A stretch of DNA of 64,000 nt from Gammaproteobacteria bacterium (GCA_004172865.1 SEBV01000006.1:434001-498000); one strand, 5' to 3'. Positions 35,384-44,472 are shown, numbered from the stretch's first letter. Translations and numbers: made by a program. Notes: generated by a model not told the origin, from the letters alone.

Positions 35384-37855
35384 TTAAAACTTATATTCCG
35401 CAGACAAGGTGAAATTTCTAGGTTCACCATACATCTCAACTGCACCGTAATAAATCGAATCTGCAATAGCATCGTAATAATTTTTATCAAAAATATTATT
35501 TGCATTTAATTGCACGCTGAGATGTTCAGATGCTTTATAAGCGACCATTAAATTCGCCAGCACATAAGATTTTTGTTGGTTGCGAACCGTTTCGGTTCCA
35601 GTATCAAGCGTATAGTAAATCTCGCTTTGATAACTTGCGCCGCCGCCAATTCGCCACTTATTCAAATCGCCCGGTAATGTGTAAGTGGTATTGATTTTAA
35701 ATAGGCGTTCTGGAATTCCAGTATCCACTCGCTTACCTTTGTTCTCCGGGTCGCTGTCATTAATATATTCAATATGTGAGTAGGTGTAACCAGCGCCAAT
35801 TTCCCAACCGCGGGCCAGTTCACCTTGAATTTCAGCCTCAATACCTTCGCTGCGTACCAAGCCTGTCGCTCTTGAACAAGATGCATCCGGAAATGTTGGG
35901 CAGTTTGATTGATCCTCTAATCTGCGCGCGCGATTAGCCTGGTCAATGCGGTAGATCGCAATATTGGTGTTAAGCAATCCATCGTAATATTCGCCCTTCA
36001 CGCCTAACTCGTAATTTTTCCCAACCACAGGCTTAAGCACATTGCGATTTATATCCACAGAATCTTGCGGTTTAAAAATTTCGCTATAGCTTAAATACAC
36101 CGAATGATTTTTTTCAAAATCATAAACAAGGCCGCCGTAGCGCGAGAAATTCGCAACTTCTTTGGTTGTGGACCAATTAGTTTTGTTGTTGTACCAATCC
36201 AAACGAACGCCGGTAATTAATTTAAGGGAATCCGCAAGATTCCAACGCGCAGTTGCGTAAGCACTTTGCTGCTGAAGCAGTGATGAACTTACTGATCTAT
36301 CCGGGCTGTTATCACTGAGCACAGGTTTTATGGGCGAGTGATTATCCGGATTAAAAATATCAAAACCTGTCGACACACCACAACTTGCGTCGAAGCAATT
36401 AAAAAACTCCTGATTAGCCAAATCTTCTTTGTTGTGCGATGCACCAAAAACCAATTCATGATCTCTACCAAACAATGACACCAATCCAGTTGCATATAAT
36501 TCTGCACCGAATTGATCGGTATCATTTTTTGCGGCCCAATAAATATGTGAGTAGCGACCATTGTCTTCGGGCATTAACCAGGTTCCCAACACATCGGAAA
36601 CAATATTGGAATATTTTGTGTTTAAACGAATGCTCCAACTGTTATCAAATTCGTGATTGACACTTGCGTAAACGGTTTTAACATCTTGATCCAAATGTTC
36701 CCAATCAGCGCCCACAAATGTTGAACGCGATACGCGCGCATGCTCACCATTTTCCAACACAGGAATTCCGCCCCACACTAAATTACTAAAGGTATTTAAG
36801 TAGGAATAACCGAGATTTAACGTCGTATTTTCCGAGAGATCTATATCAATCGTGCCATACAACATTTGCGTATCTTCTTTTTGTACATCGCGAAAATTAT
36901 CACCATCTTGCAGATAAGCCACCACGCGCCCCCGAATATTTCCATCTTCGGAAAGTGCGCCACTCACATCAGCGGTAGTACTGAAATCATTCCACGAACC
37001 GGCAGAAACACCCATCGACGCTTGAAATTCTTCCGTCGGTTTTTTGCGAATGACATTAATCGCCGCCGATGGATTGCCAACACCTTGTGTTAAACCCGTA
37101 GAGCCACGCACGATTTCTACACGGTCATACATGGCGAGGTTTGATAACGGACTTGGAATATAAGAACTGAAGGAACCGGGAATACCATCCTCAGTAATAT
37201 TGTCTATGGAAAAACCGCGCGAATAAAATAATGGGCGGCCGGTGCCGTAAGAATTCACTGATAAGCCCGGCGCTTTTTCAACAACATCCAACATATTTAC
37301 TATGCCTTGGTCGTCCATACGCTGCCGTGTCATAACGGTGATGGATTGCGGCGTCTCACGAATTGATAAATCCAATTTAGTAGCGCTGCTCATCGAACCC
37401 GTTGTGTAAGAACCGCTGCCTTCTGTAGTTGTTTCTAAAATTGCGGCGCTAACTTTTACAGTTTGCAACACACCGGATTCACGCTTTTTTTCGAGGATAA
37501 TTTTTTTACCTTCCGCAACTTGATAACTCAAACCTGTGTCATTTAATAGCTGCGTCAATGCATCCTGCGCGTTGTAATTTCCCGTTAAACCTTTACTGGT
37601 TTTACCTTGGGTAAGTTCGGCGTTTCCGCTGATCAATAATCCTGATTGCGCTGCAAATTCATTGAGCGCACTTGCGAGTGAACCGGCGGGAATTTTGAAA
37701 TCTACTTTTGCAACAGCAAGCTGATTGGTCGTTGCAGAATTCGTTTGCGCGGAAGCCAATGACGCGAACGGCAAGACGGCGCTCGCGCAAATTAAATGAA
37801 TGCTCAGCGCAAGTGGAGTGAAGGATTTTTTAGGTAAATGATGGCGATTAAACAT
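35384..37855 (-). CDS. TonB-dependent transducer receptor with STN domain (FecA/FpvA-like)
   Basis: 823 residues: signal peptide (about 1-36, ending SLASAQ), STN signalling domain (about 50-115, FKIPAGSLASALNEFAAQSGLLISG), plug (IRETPQSITVMTRQRMDDQG, VEIVRGSTGLTQGVGNPSAAINVIRKKP), then a barrel ending FTLSAEYKF. The plug motifs are those of siderophore-type receptors. The STN domain and the adjacent fecR and fecI genes show it is a transducer: ligand binding is relayed to the anti-sigma factor. The ligand may be a ferric siderophore; the position next to a chitinase gene leaves open a glycan-related ligand. Confidence 0.93.
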   Translation of the reverse strand: MFNRHHLPKKSFTPLALSIHLICASAVLPFASLASAQTNSATTNQLAVAKVDFKIPAGSLASALNEFAAQSGLLISGNAELTQGKTSKGLTGNYNAQDALTQLLNDTGLSYQVAEGKKIILEKKRESGVLQTVKVSAAILETTTEGSGSYTTGSMSSATKLDLSIRETPQSITVMTRQRMDDQGIVNMLDVVEKAPGLSVNSYGTGRPLFYSRGFSIDNITEDGIPGSFSSYIPSPLSNLAMYDRVEIVRGSTGLTQGVGNPSAAINVIRKKPTEEFQASMGVSAGSWNDFSTTADVSGALSEDGNIRGRVVAYLQDGDNFRDVQKEDTQMLYGTIDIDLSENTTLNLGYSYLNTFSNLVWGGIPVLENGEHARVSRSTFVGADWEHLDQDVKTVYASVNHEFDNSWSIRLNTKYSNIVSDVLGTWLMPEDNGRYSHIYWAAKNDTDQFGAELYATGLVSLFGRDHELVFGASHNKEDLANQEFFNCFDASCGVSTGFDIFNPDNHSPIKPVLSDNSPDRSVSSSLLQQQSAYATARWNLADSLKLITGVRLDWYNNKTNWSTTKEVANFSRYGGLVYDFEKNHSVYLSYSEIFKPQDSVDINRNVLKPVVGKNYELGVKGEYYDGLLNTNIAIYRIDQANRARRLEDQSNCPTFPDASCSRATGLVRSEGIEAEIQGELARGWEIGAGYTYSHIEYINDSDPENKGKRVDTGIPERLFKINTTYTLPGDLNKWRIGGGASYQSEIYYTLDTGTETVRNQQKSYVLANLMVAYKASEHLSVQLNANNIFDKNYYDAIADSIYYGAVEMYGEPRNFTLSAEYKF

Positions 37856-37965
37856 GGTGATAAAAGTTTCCTTTAAACGTGAGCTTGATTGCTTACTGGT
37901 TAAACCGAACCAAACTTAAAAAGGGGAACCAAAAAATTAAAAAAGGGAACCGAAAATTAAAAAAT

Positions 37966-38949
37966 TTATTGCGGCCGAATATTTATCCACCAAGGCAGCG
38001 GTTTGTCGATGAGAATAGGCAAGGTGCTGCTTAGCATCGCAAGAGTTTCATCGAGATTATGTAGCGGATAAGTACCCATCACGCGCAAATTCGCCAGCGC
38101 AGGCGAAAGATTGATATGGCTGTGGTGATAAGGCGATATTTCTTCGATCAATTCGGCGAGACTTATATCGTCTGCCATTAACAAACCGCGCACCCAACTT
38201 CGGCGTGCGGATTTAGCCGTTTGTAATTGTGCGATAAGCGTTTTTGAAAAATGCGTTTGTTGCCCTGCCTGAATAATTTCCGTCGCGCCCGACTTACGAG
38301 CGGACACTTTAACCGCCCCTTCGTAAACGCTAATGTTGGTGCCGGAAGGCAAAGCGCGCACGCTAAACTCAGTGCCCAACGGCTCCAATTGGCCGTGCTC
38401 GGTTTTAACGATAAAGGGCCGCGAATCGGGCGCAGTTTTAATAAGAACCTCGCCTTGGCTCAGCCTGAGTTTGCGATGCTCTGCTGAATAATGAACATCC
38501 ACCGCCGTAGTAGCACTCAACCAGATTTTTGTACCATCGCTTAAATCCAACGCCTTAATTTCGCCGATAGCGGTGCGATAGTCCGCCCGCCAATAACTGA
38601 GTGTTTGCGGCAAAGGCGTGTAGCGCCAGGTGCCCCACCCTACCAAGCCAATGCCGCCCAAACTCAAGACCGAATTTAAAAAAGCCCGACGCTTTATCGG
38701 TACCGCGCGCGATGCTTTCAAAGCCGCCAATGCCTGCTCACTCTTCTGCTGCAGCGGTTCGAATTGTTGGCTCACTTGCGCAATGCGCGCCCAAGCGGCC
38801 TGGTGTGCTGGCGCAGCCGCCAACCACACCGCCCAAGCTTCTTTGTCTTCAGCGGTAACATCATCCGCACGCAAAAGCGCAAACCATTCCGCCGCGTCCT
38901 GCAGACTTTCGAAGTCAGGTTGAGTTGAATCAATAATAGAATTCGTCAT
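37966..38949 (-). CDS. FecR family anti-sigma factor / sigma regulator
   Basis: N-terminal cytoplasmic DUF4880 region (about 15-65, AAEWFALLRADDVTAEDKEAWAVWL), a membrane segment at about 95-112 (LNSVLSLGGIGLVGWGTW), FecR domain (about 125-220, RTAIGEIKALDLSDGTKIWLSATTAVDV and RPFIVKTEHGQLEPLGTEFSV), and C-terminal part (about 255-320, MADDISLAELIEEISPY) that contacts the STN domain of the receptor. Its ATG follows the sigma gene stop by three bases. It relays the receptor signal to the ECF sigma factor. Confidence 0.93.
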   Translation of the reverse strand: MTNSIIDSTQPDFESLQDAAEWFALLRADDVTAEDKEAWAVWLAAAPAHQAAWARIAQVSQQFEPLQQKSEQALAALKASRAVPIKRRAFLNSVLSLGGIGLVGWGTWRYTPLPQTLSYWRADYRTAIGEIKALDLSDGTKIWLSATTAVDVHYSAEHRKLRLSQGEVLIKTAPDSRPFIVKTEHGQLEPLGTEFSVRALPSGTNISVYEGAVKVSARKSGATEIIQAGQQTHFSKTLIAQLQTAKSARRSWVRGLLMADDISLAELIEEISPYHHSHINLSPALANLRVMGTYPLHNLDETLAMLSSTLPILIDKPLPWWINIRPQ

Positions 38950-38952
38950 CGG

Positions 38953-39516
38953 CTAGTTAAGATAATCCGCATCAATCAACGCACAGTGCAGCATGGCTTG
39001 CGCCATATATTTTTTAATCATGCGTTCGGAGACGCCCAGCTGCAGTGCAATTTCGCGATAAGTTAGCCCTTCCACCTGCGCTAATAAAAATGCGGTAGCA
39101 ACTTTTTCTGGCAGATTGCACAACATTGCATCCACCCGGCACAGCGCCTCAATCATTAGCAGTTGGACTTCCGGCGAAGGCGCCTCCAACTGTGGGCGAC
39201 AGACTAAAGTTTCCAGCCACGCCTGTTCGATTTGCTGGCGACGCCATAAATCGATGCATAAACCATTGGCAACTTTACTGAGAAACGCCCGGGCATTGAG
39301 TGCGCTTTCGAAGAAGTACGGCTTGGTGATAATCCGTAAAAACGTATCCTGCGCTAGATCCGCCGCCGTTTCTGCGCAACCAACTTTGCGACGCAGCCAT
39401 TGACGCAACCACGGCTGATGCTCGCGATACAAATTATCGACACTCGACTCGGCAGAAACAGCAAAACCACTATTGCTCAAGACAACCCCCAAACCGCAAA
39501 TGAGAAGTGTTCGCAT
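38953..39516 (-). CDS. FecI-type ECF sigma factor
   Basis: Region 2 (LYREHQPWLRQWLRRKVGCAETAADLAQDTFLRII, ARAFLSKVANGLCIDLWRRQQIEQA) and region 4 (LLAQVEGLTYREIALQLGVSERMIKKYMAQAM) of an iron-starvation-type ECF sigma factor. The N terminus is uncertain: the frame opens with TTG at 39552, the first ATG is at 39516, and a TTG at 39480 preceded by GGGGG gives a typical length of ~175 aa. The longer forms would add a signal-peptide-like hydrophobic stretch (RTLLICGLGVVLSNSGFAVSA), which is unusual for a sigma factor. First gene of the sigma-FecR-receptor cassette. Confidence 0.88.
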   Translation of the reverse strand: MRTLLICGLGVVLSNSGFAVSAESSVDNLYREHQPWLRQWLRRKVGCAETAADLAQDTFLRIITKPYFFESALNARAFLSKVANGLCIDLWRRQQIEQAWLETLVCRPQLEAPSPEVQLLMIEALCRVDAMLCNLPEKVATAFLLAQVEGLTYREIALQLGVSERMIKKYMAQAMLHCALIDADYLN

Positions 39517-39552
39517 TATGCGTCTGGCGGGCACATTATTCAACGCAATCAA

Positions 39553-39910
39553 TGAATATTTATCCGCCTAGTGAAAATGGGCTAGATATTCACACTTAAC
39601 AAAATTTAGCACTGCACGTTGACAACGTTGTCTTGTCGGCGTAAGTTTAGCCTCGAAGTGATATCAGCTGGCAGTGATTTAACACTGTTCACTGAAAAAA
39701 ATAACAATAAGTTTTTTTGCAATTTGCTCAGCGTCGCATCAAATACGTTGAGGTTCTACCAAACAATATTTTTCAGGAAGTCCGTTGCCACTCGTGCGCA
39801 TTAACTGCGTTTTCTAAACGCGGTATAGGGATTTTTTGCGCAAAAAATTTGTTGTCGCTTTATCTATTTTTCTAAAAAAATTTTATTACAAACAACCGAA
39901 GGGGAAATAA
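39553..39910. other. 358-nt divergent regulatory region between sigma factor and chitinase genes
   Basis: No gene seen. It holds the palindrome at 39621-39632 and must contain the promoters for the sigma gene (-) and the chitinase gene (+). AAGGGG sits just before the chitinase ATG. Confidence 0.5.
39621..39632. promoter_or_regulatory. LacI-family-like palindrome GACAACGTTGTC
   Basis: Perfect 12-bp palindrome with central CG, within TTGACAACGTTGTCTTG. The form is like known LacI-family operators. It lies 105 bp from the sigma gene's ATG at 39516 and ~280 bp before the chitinase gene, and differs from the ATACGTAT motif of the starch genes. Confidence 0.5.
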
Positions 39911-41668
39911 ATGAAAACTTATACCTGGTTATTTTTAGGCGCTGCGGGAATTTTCGCATCCGCGCAAAGCTATGCGTTCGATTGCACCAGCTTGCCGCAA
40001 TATGCAAATGGCGCAACCTATGCGACGGGAGCTGTAGTCAAAAATATTGGCAATGCTTACCGCTGCGATGTCGGCGGATGGTGCTCTACCGGCGGCCCAT
40101 ACGAGCCGGGCGTGGGCTGGGCAGCAGCAAATGCCTGGACTGGACTTGGTGCTTGCGCCGCAACAACATCCAGCTCACCTTCAAGCAAGTCGAGCACGTC
40201 TAGTATTTCCAGTAAATCGAGCATCTCAAGTGCATCCAGCATTTCGAGTGTGTCCAGTAAATCAAGCGTATCAAGTGTAAGCAGCTCGGTTATTAGCTCT
40301 GTCAGTTCATCTACCGCCAACTGCCCAAGCCTAACGGAATGGAGCGCCACCGGTACCTACACCAAAGACGCGCAAGTGGTTTACAAAGGTATTAAATACC
40401 AAGCCAAGTGGTGGACACAAAATGAAGATCCTTCCACACACTCTTCTGCAAGTGATGTGTGGATTAACCTCGGCCCATGCGGTGGCTCAACATCCAGCGC
40501 GAGCAGCAAATCTTCTGTGTCTTCAGTAAGCTCTACATCAACCAGTGCAAGCTCAAAGAGTTCTGGATCTAGCAGTTCAGTTGCGGCGAGCGGTCATAGA
40601 TACGTTGCTTATGCGGGCACCTGGTTGACCAGCATTTACGATTTGAAAACCGCGAATATTCCCAACTACATTACCAACCTGCATTTGTCCTTTGTGCGCC
40701 CCGATACCACTTATCAAAAAGGCAGCTACGCATTCGATCAATCGGTTGCCGGTTTTGAGTTCGCAGAAGGTGCCAGTACTAACAATGGCCAACGCGTTTT
40801 TAGCGCGCAACAAGCGCAGGACTTACGCAACACCATCACCGCATTGAGAAATCGCGGCACCCAAGTGTGGATTTCAGTGGGCGGTTGGTCTTACAGTCAA
40901 GGCGATCAATGGACGCGTTTCAACGCACCGCGGGTTGTTGCGCTGGCGCAGGATTTAGGTGCTTCCGGTGTGGATATCGATTGGGAATCTTCAACCTCCG
41001 CGTGCAACAAACTAGACGATGCAAATTTCAGTTGCAGTAAAGATCCTGAAATTGAAAACATCATCACCAGCCTTTACAACGAAATTCAGGCACGCGGCGC
41101 GGGCTTGGGAATCTCCATTGCAGGATGGTCAACCGGCGCTTATTACGTAAAAGGCACAGCATTTGAAGAAGGCAAAGTGCAATGGGGCTCGCCGTTCGGC
41201 GGCACGCTCTATAACCTCGTGAAACGCCAAGGTAGCAAGCTGACGTACATCAACCTTATGTCATACGATGCAGGCGATTATTACGACCCACGCGAAGGCT
41301 ATTTGTCGTACCGTGCAATTTACAACGGCCCCATCAACATGGGCATGGAGATAGCACCAGAAGGCGCCGGTGGTTCGGTCTTAAAAATTAACGCACCTGC
41401 AGGCACCGTGTACGACGCCGATATTCTCACCGGCCAAAACAACATGGCGACCCAGTATTACAACGTGGAAACCTTGGTGAAATACATTAAAAACAAAGGC
41501 CGCGCCAACGATGGCTTTATGTTCTGGCAACTATGGAAACAACGCGTTAACGCCGTTGCTCCAGCCGGTGCAGCCACCGAAAATTCGGCGGGGCAATATG
41601 TATGTGCAAACTTGCCATTGGCAGGTGATTGCAGCCAAACAATTCCGACGCTTCCCGTCGCGCAGTAA
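39911..41668 (+). CDS. Secreted GH18 chitinase with two chitin-binding-type modules and Ser linkers
   Basis: Hydrolyses chitin-type beta-1,4-GlcNAc chains. Signal peptide (about 1-22, SYAF), first small Cys-containing module (about 24-83, YATGAVVKNIGNAYRC), Ser-rich linker, CBM5/12-like module (about 137-195, EWSATGTYTKDAQVVYKGIKYQAKWWTQNEDPS), second Ser linker, then the GH18 barrel (about 230-570). SVGGWSYS is present. The catalytic motif reads SGVDIDWE with D355, D357 and the acid E359, so the first Asp of DxxDxDxE is Ser352. Ser linkers are typical of Cellvibrionaceae. A strong terminator follows. Its neighbour on the left is the FecIR cassette, divergently transcribed. Confidence 0.92.
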   Translation: MKTYTWLFLGAAGIFASAQSYAFDCTSLPQYANGATYATGAVVKNIGNAYRCDVGGWCSTGGPYEPGVGWAAANAWTGLGACAATTSSSPSSKSSTSSISSKSSISSASSISSVSSKSSVSSVSSSVISSVSSSTANCPSLTEWSATGTYTKDAQVVYKGIKYQAKWWTQNEDPSTHSSASDVWINLGPCGGSTSSASSKSSVSSVSSTSTSASSKSSGSSSSVAASGHRYVAYAGTWLTSIYDLKTANIPNYITNLHLSFVRPDTTYQKGSYAFDQSVAGFEFAEGASTNNGQRVFSAQQAQDLRNTITALRNRGTQVWISVGGWSYSQGDQWTRFNAPRVVALAQDLGASGVDIDWESSTSACNKLDDANFSCSKDPEIENIITSLYNEIQARGAGLGISIAGWSTGAYYVKGTAFEEGKVQWGSPFGGTLYNLVKRQGSKLTYINLMSYDAGDYYDPREGYLSYRAIYNGPINMGMEIAPEGAGGSVLKINAPAGTVYDADILTGQNNMATQYYNVETLVKYIKNKGRANDGFMFWQLWKQRVNAVAPAGAATENSAGQYVCANLPLAGDCSQTIPTLPVAQ

Positions 41669-41682
41669 ATTGTTGTGAACGT

Positions 41683-41711
41683 AAAACGGCCAGCTTAGCT
41701 GGCCGTTTTTG
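41683..41711 (+). terminator. Terminator after chitinase
   Basis: Perfect 12-bp stem AAAACGGCCAGC/GCTGGCCGTTTT with a 3-nt loop and T run. Confidence 0.9.
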
Positions 41712-41828
41712 TTTATAGGCTTTCATAATTTTGCCCGCATTCCTTTATCGCTATGTTAGCCGTGCAACTTACTTCTAGAATAAAACTCACTAATATCTTC
41801 ACGTACAAATACGCCAGAGGATTTTCAA

Positions 41829-42002
41829 ATGACATCCATAAAAGAAACCGACTACAAACATCCCAACGAACGCGGCAACGGCCCCAAAGAACGCATGGAA
41901 GGCGGCGACCTGACGGATGATATTGATATCAATGACCCGGAGACGAGGGAGAAGCATTTGCGAGGGATTAAGCAGCATGAGAATGACAAGGAAGCGCAAT
42001 AA
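41829..42002 (+). CDS. Small hydrophilic protein, 57 aa
   Basis: ATG at 41829 with AGAGGA seven bases upstream, a textbook ribosome site. The 57 residues are highly charged (KHPNERGNGPKERMEGGDLTDDIDINDPE, then EKHLRGIKQHEND) with no Cys and few hydrophobic residues, so it is soluble and possibly disordered. An overlapping 74-codon frame on the other strand lacks such support. I do not recognise the family. It lies between the chitinase terminator and the AbiE genes. Confidence 0.6.
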   Translation: MTSIKETDYKHPNERGNGPKERMEGGDLTDDIDINDPETREKHLRGIKQHENDKEAQ

Positions 42003-42089
42003 CAAGAGTAAGGTACTCCCCAACGAGTACTAATATAATCACTGATACATTTGTTCGTTACTTATTTGCATTCGACGAATAAATGGAAC

Positions 42090-42707
42090 ATGATTGGCGT
42101 CATGATCAATTCAAATACACACAATCAACAAGCTCTCGAGCTGGCACGCCAGCACGGAATACTGTGCCCCAAGGACCTCCAAGACGCAGGCGTTTCACGC
42201 GTCACGCTAAGTCGCCTTTCTGCAGCGGGACTGTTGGAGAAGGTTGGACGAGGACTTTATCGTCTCCCAAGCGCTGAAATATCGGAGCATGAGGGCTTAG
42301 CCCATATTGCAAAACGAGTTCCACAAGCCGTTTTTTGCCTGCTAACTGCGCTTCAATTTCATGAACTGACGACCCAATTGCCGCGCCAAATTTGGATCGC
42401 CATGCCTCGCGGTAGCCATACGCCGAATATAGATTACCCTCCCGTTCGTATGATTCAGTTTACCGGTGAATCCTATTCCGAAGGCATTGAAATTGTTGAG
42501 CGCGACAACATTAAACTACGCGTTTATAGCGTGACCAAAACACTTGTTGATTGCTTTAAATACCGCAATAAAATTGGCCTCGATGTGGCACTCGAAGCAC
42601 TCAAAGATGCACGCACGAAAAACAAACTTAATATGGATGAACTTTGGCGCTACGCAAAAATTTCTCGCATAGCTAACGTTATGCGCCCTTACTTGGAATC
42701 CATTTAA
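42090..42707 (+). CDS. AbiEi family antitoxin (type IV toxin-antitoxin)
   Basis: N-terminal winged helix (ALELARQHGILCPKDLQDAGVSRVTLSRLSAAGLLEKVGRGLYRLP) followed by the AbiEi antitoxin core (FCLLTALQFHELTTQLPRQIWIAMPRG, IEIVERDNIKLRVYSVTKTLVDCFKYRNKIGLDVALEAL). It represses its own operon and counteracts AbiEii. Start choice is uncertain: TTG 42051, ATG 42090 or ATG 42102 are all in frame, none with a clear ribosome site. The toxin gene follows by 24 bases. Confidence 0.88.
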   Translation: MIGVMINSNTHNQQALELARQHGILCPKDLQDAGVSRVTLSRLSAAGLLEKVGRGLYRLPSAEISEHEGLAHIAKRVPQAVFCLLTALQFHELTTQLPRQIWIAMPRGSHTPNIDYPPVRMIQFTGESYSEGIEIVERDNIKLRVYSVTKTLVDCFKYRNKIGLDVALEALKDARTKNKLNMDELWRYAKISRIANVMRPYLESI

Positions 42708-42731
42708 TAACCGCAATTTTTAATAAACATA

Positions 42732-43601
42732 ATGGTCGATGGAATGAATAAAGATCTTGCAGCTTCAGTTCGTGCGCGCCTGCTTAATTTGGCAAAGGCG
42801 GAAGGTTCGGATTTCAATCAAATATTAATTCGCTACGCACTCGAACGGATTTTATATCGCTTAACCCAATCAGCTCATGCAGACCGCTTCCTTCTTAAAG
42901 GAGCATTACTTTTCGCGCTCTGGTACGACATGCCGCATCGCCCTACTCGCGATGTAGATTTATTAGGTTTTGGCTCAAGTAACCTTGAAGATATACGCAA
43001 AATATTTGGCGATGTAGCGGCAATTGTTGTGGACGATGGAATTGTATTTGACCCACATACAATAAGCGTTGAAGACATTCGCAAAGAAGCGGGCTACAGC
43101 GGAGCAAGAGTAATCATTAACGGCGAATTAGCAAACGCACGCTGCAAAACACAAATTGATATAGGTTTTGGTGATGCGGTTACCCCAGCGGCAATTGATG
43201 CAACATTCCCCGTAATGCTAAAAGAATTTCCAGCCCCAACTCTAAAAGCATACCCAGTCTACACAGTAATAGCAGAGAAATTACACGCGATTGCTTTACT
43301 AGGTATGGCCAATAGCCGATTAAAAGATTATTTTGATTTAAGTGTTTTAATTGAACGAGAAACGTTGGACGAAAGTATAATTGCACAAGCCATCATCGCA
43401 ACATTTACGCGACGCAATATGAAAGTACCAAAAGTTTTACCTAGAGGTTTAACGGACGAGTTTGCTAAAGACACATCACGTCAGGCGTTGTGGCGAGCTT
43501 TTCTAAAAAAGAATAATCTGGAAATAGTTTCTCTGGAAGAAGTTATCAGGCAGATTAACTCTGTGTTGGAGCCTGCGTTGATGCTTGCAGCCACAAAATA
43601 G
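42732..43601 (+). CDS. AbiEii family nucleotidyltransferase toxin
   Basis: Nucleotidyltransferase fold toxin: FLLKGALLFALWYDMPHRPTRDVDLLGFG carries the catalytic DxD of the family, followed by TQIDIGFGDAVTP and the C-terminal KLHAIALLGMANSRLKDYFDLSVLIE segment. AbiEii toxins transfer nucleotides (in studied relatives to tRNA acceptor ends) and can cause abortive infection on phage attack. A second Met at 42744 is possible. Paired with AbiEi upstream. Confidence 0.9.
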   Translation: MVDGMNKDLAASVRARLLNLAKAEGSDFNQILIRYALERILYRLTQSAHADRFLLKGALLFALWYDMPHRPTRDVDLLGFGSSNLEDIRKIFGDVAAIVVDDGIVFDPHTISVEDIRKEAGYSGARVIINGELANARCKTQIDIGFGDAVTPAAIDATFPVMLKEFPAPTLKAYPVYTVIAEKLHAIALLGMANSRLKDYFDLSVLIERETLDESIIAQAIIATFTRRNMKVPKVLPRGLTDEFAKDTSRQALWRAFLKKNNLEIVSLEEVIRQINSVLEPALMLAATK

Positions 43602-43644
43602 AAACACTAAAAAATCAAACGTTCGTTCAAAAAGTTGGAAAACT

Positions 43645-44115
43645 TCATTTTTTGCTAATCTGCAAATGCCCTTCAATTTCCGCACTCTGCGAATCGTATA
43701 GCAACCAATTTGCTGCGGTATTAATAACTTCGTTGATATTTCGCTTCGTCTTTCCCTTCAAAGCACATTCCCAAATCACTAAAACTTTCCAGCCGTTTTT
43801 AATAGAGGCGGCGATGTTTTTTTCATCACGCGATACATTACCGCTAATTTTTTCTCGCCAGAATTCAGGTCTGCTTGAAGGCCATTTGAACAGATGGCAG
43901 TGATGCGCATGCCAGAAGCATCCATTCACAAAAATAACTGCGCAATGTTTTGGAAAAACTAAATCGGGTTTTCCAGGTAAATCTTTTCTGTGTAATTGAT
44001 AGCGAAAGCCAAGCTTATGCAAACCTTTGCGGATTAATAATTCCGAGCGAGTATCTTTGCTTTTGATACCAGACATCATTTTAGAGCGCTTTTCGCGTGT
44101 TACGACATCTACCAT
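43645..44115 (-). CDS. Vsr-like very short patch repair endonuclease
   Basis: Nicks DNA at T:G mismatches produced by deamination of 5-methylcytosine. The frame opens at 44124, but from the Met at 44115 the protein is 156 residues and aligns without gaps to E. coli Vsr numbering as I recall it. The metal-binding Asp51 (GKPD), His69 (FWH), and the zinc ligands His71, Cys73 and Cys117 (WECALKG) are all present. The second active-site His64 of E. coli is Asn64 here (FVNGCFWH). It is divergent from the XRE-methylase pair, 66 nt apart. Confidence 0.92.
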   Translation of the reverse strand: MVDVVTREKRSKMMSGIKSKDTRSELLIRKGLHKLGFRYQLHRKDLPGKPDLVFPKHCAVIFVNGCFWHAHHCHLFKWPSSRPEFWREKISGNVSRDEKNIAASIKNGWKVLVIWECALKGKTKRNINEVINTAANWLLYDSQSAEIEGHLQISKK

Positions 44116-44181
44116 CCAAAACACCCTTGCTAATTGCCACCACTGTAAATAAACACAGTATTCATTAAATTTGAGGATTAT

Positions 44182-44448
44182 ATGCCGTGGCCATTTAGTC
44201 CTCAGTTAATCAAGATTCACACCATGGAAAAACATATGAATAACACACAACTTAAAGCGCTAGCGACCAAAATTAAAGAAGTTCGCATCGCGAACAATTT
44301 GTCGCAAGAGCAATTAGCGCTTATCGCGAATGTTGATCGCTCGTTTATTTCTCGTTTGGAACGAGGAATAGCCAACCCTTCTTATTTGATGCTACTGCAA
44401 ATCGCAAACGCACTCAAAAAATCAATCAAAGAAATTCTTCCTGATTAA
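44182..44448 (+). CDS. XRE family helix-turn-helix regulator
   Basis: 88 residues from the ATG at 44182, which has GAGGA upstream; Met codons at 44224 and 44236 are alternatives that drop a non-conserved leader. HTH (about 25-80): IKEVRIANNLSQEQLALIANVDRSFISRLERGIANPSYLMLLQIANALKKSI. In size and position it resembles controller (C) proteins of restriction-modification systems. The methylase starts 24 nt downstream. Confidence 0.88.
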   Translation: MPWPFSPQLIKIHTMEKHMNNTQLKALATKIKEVRIANNLSQEQLALIANVDRSFISRLERGIANPSYLMLLQIANALKKSIKEILPD

Positions 44449-44472
44449 TTCAGATTTACTTTAGGCGCGCTA

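Noticed and set aside
41799..42023. 74-codon minus-strand frame opposite the 57-aa gene
   Set aside because: No ribosome site; the plus-strand frame has a clear one and normal soluble composition.
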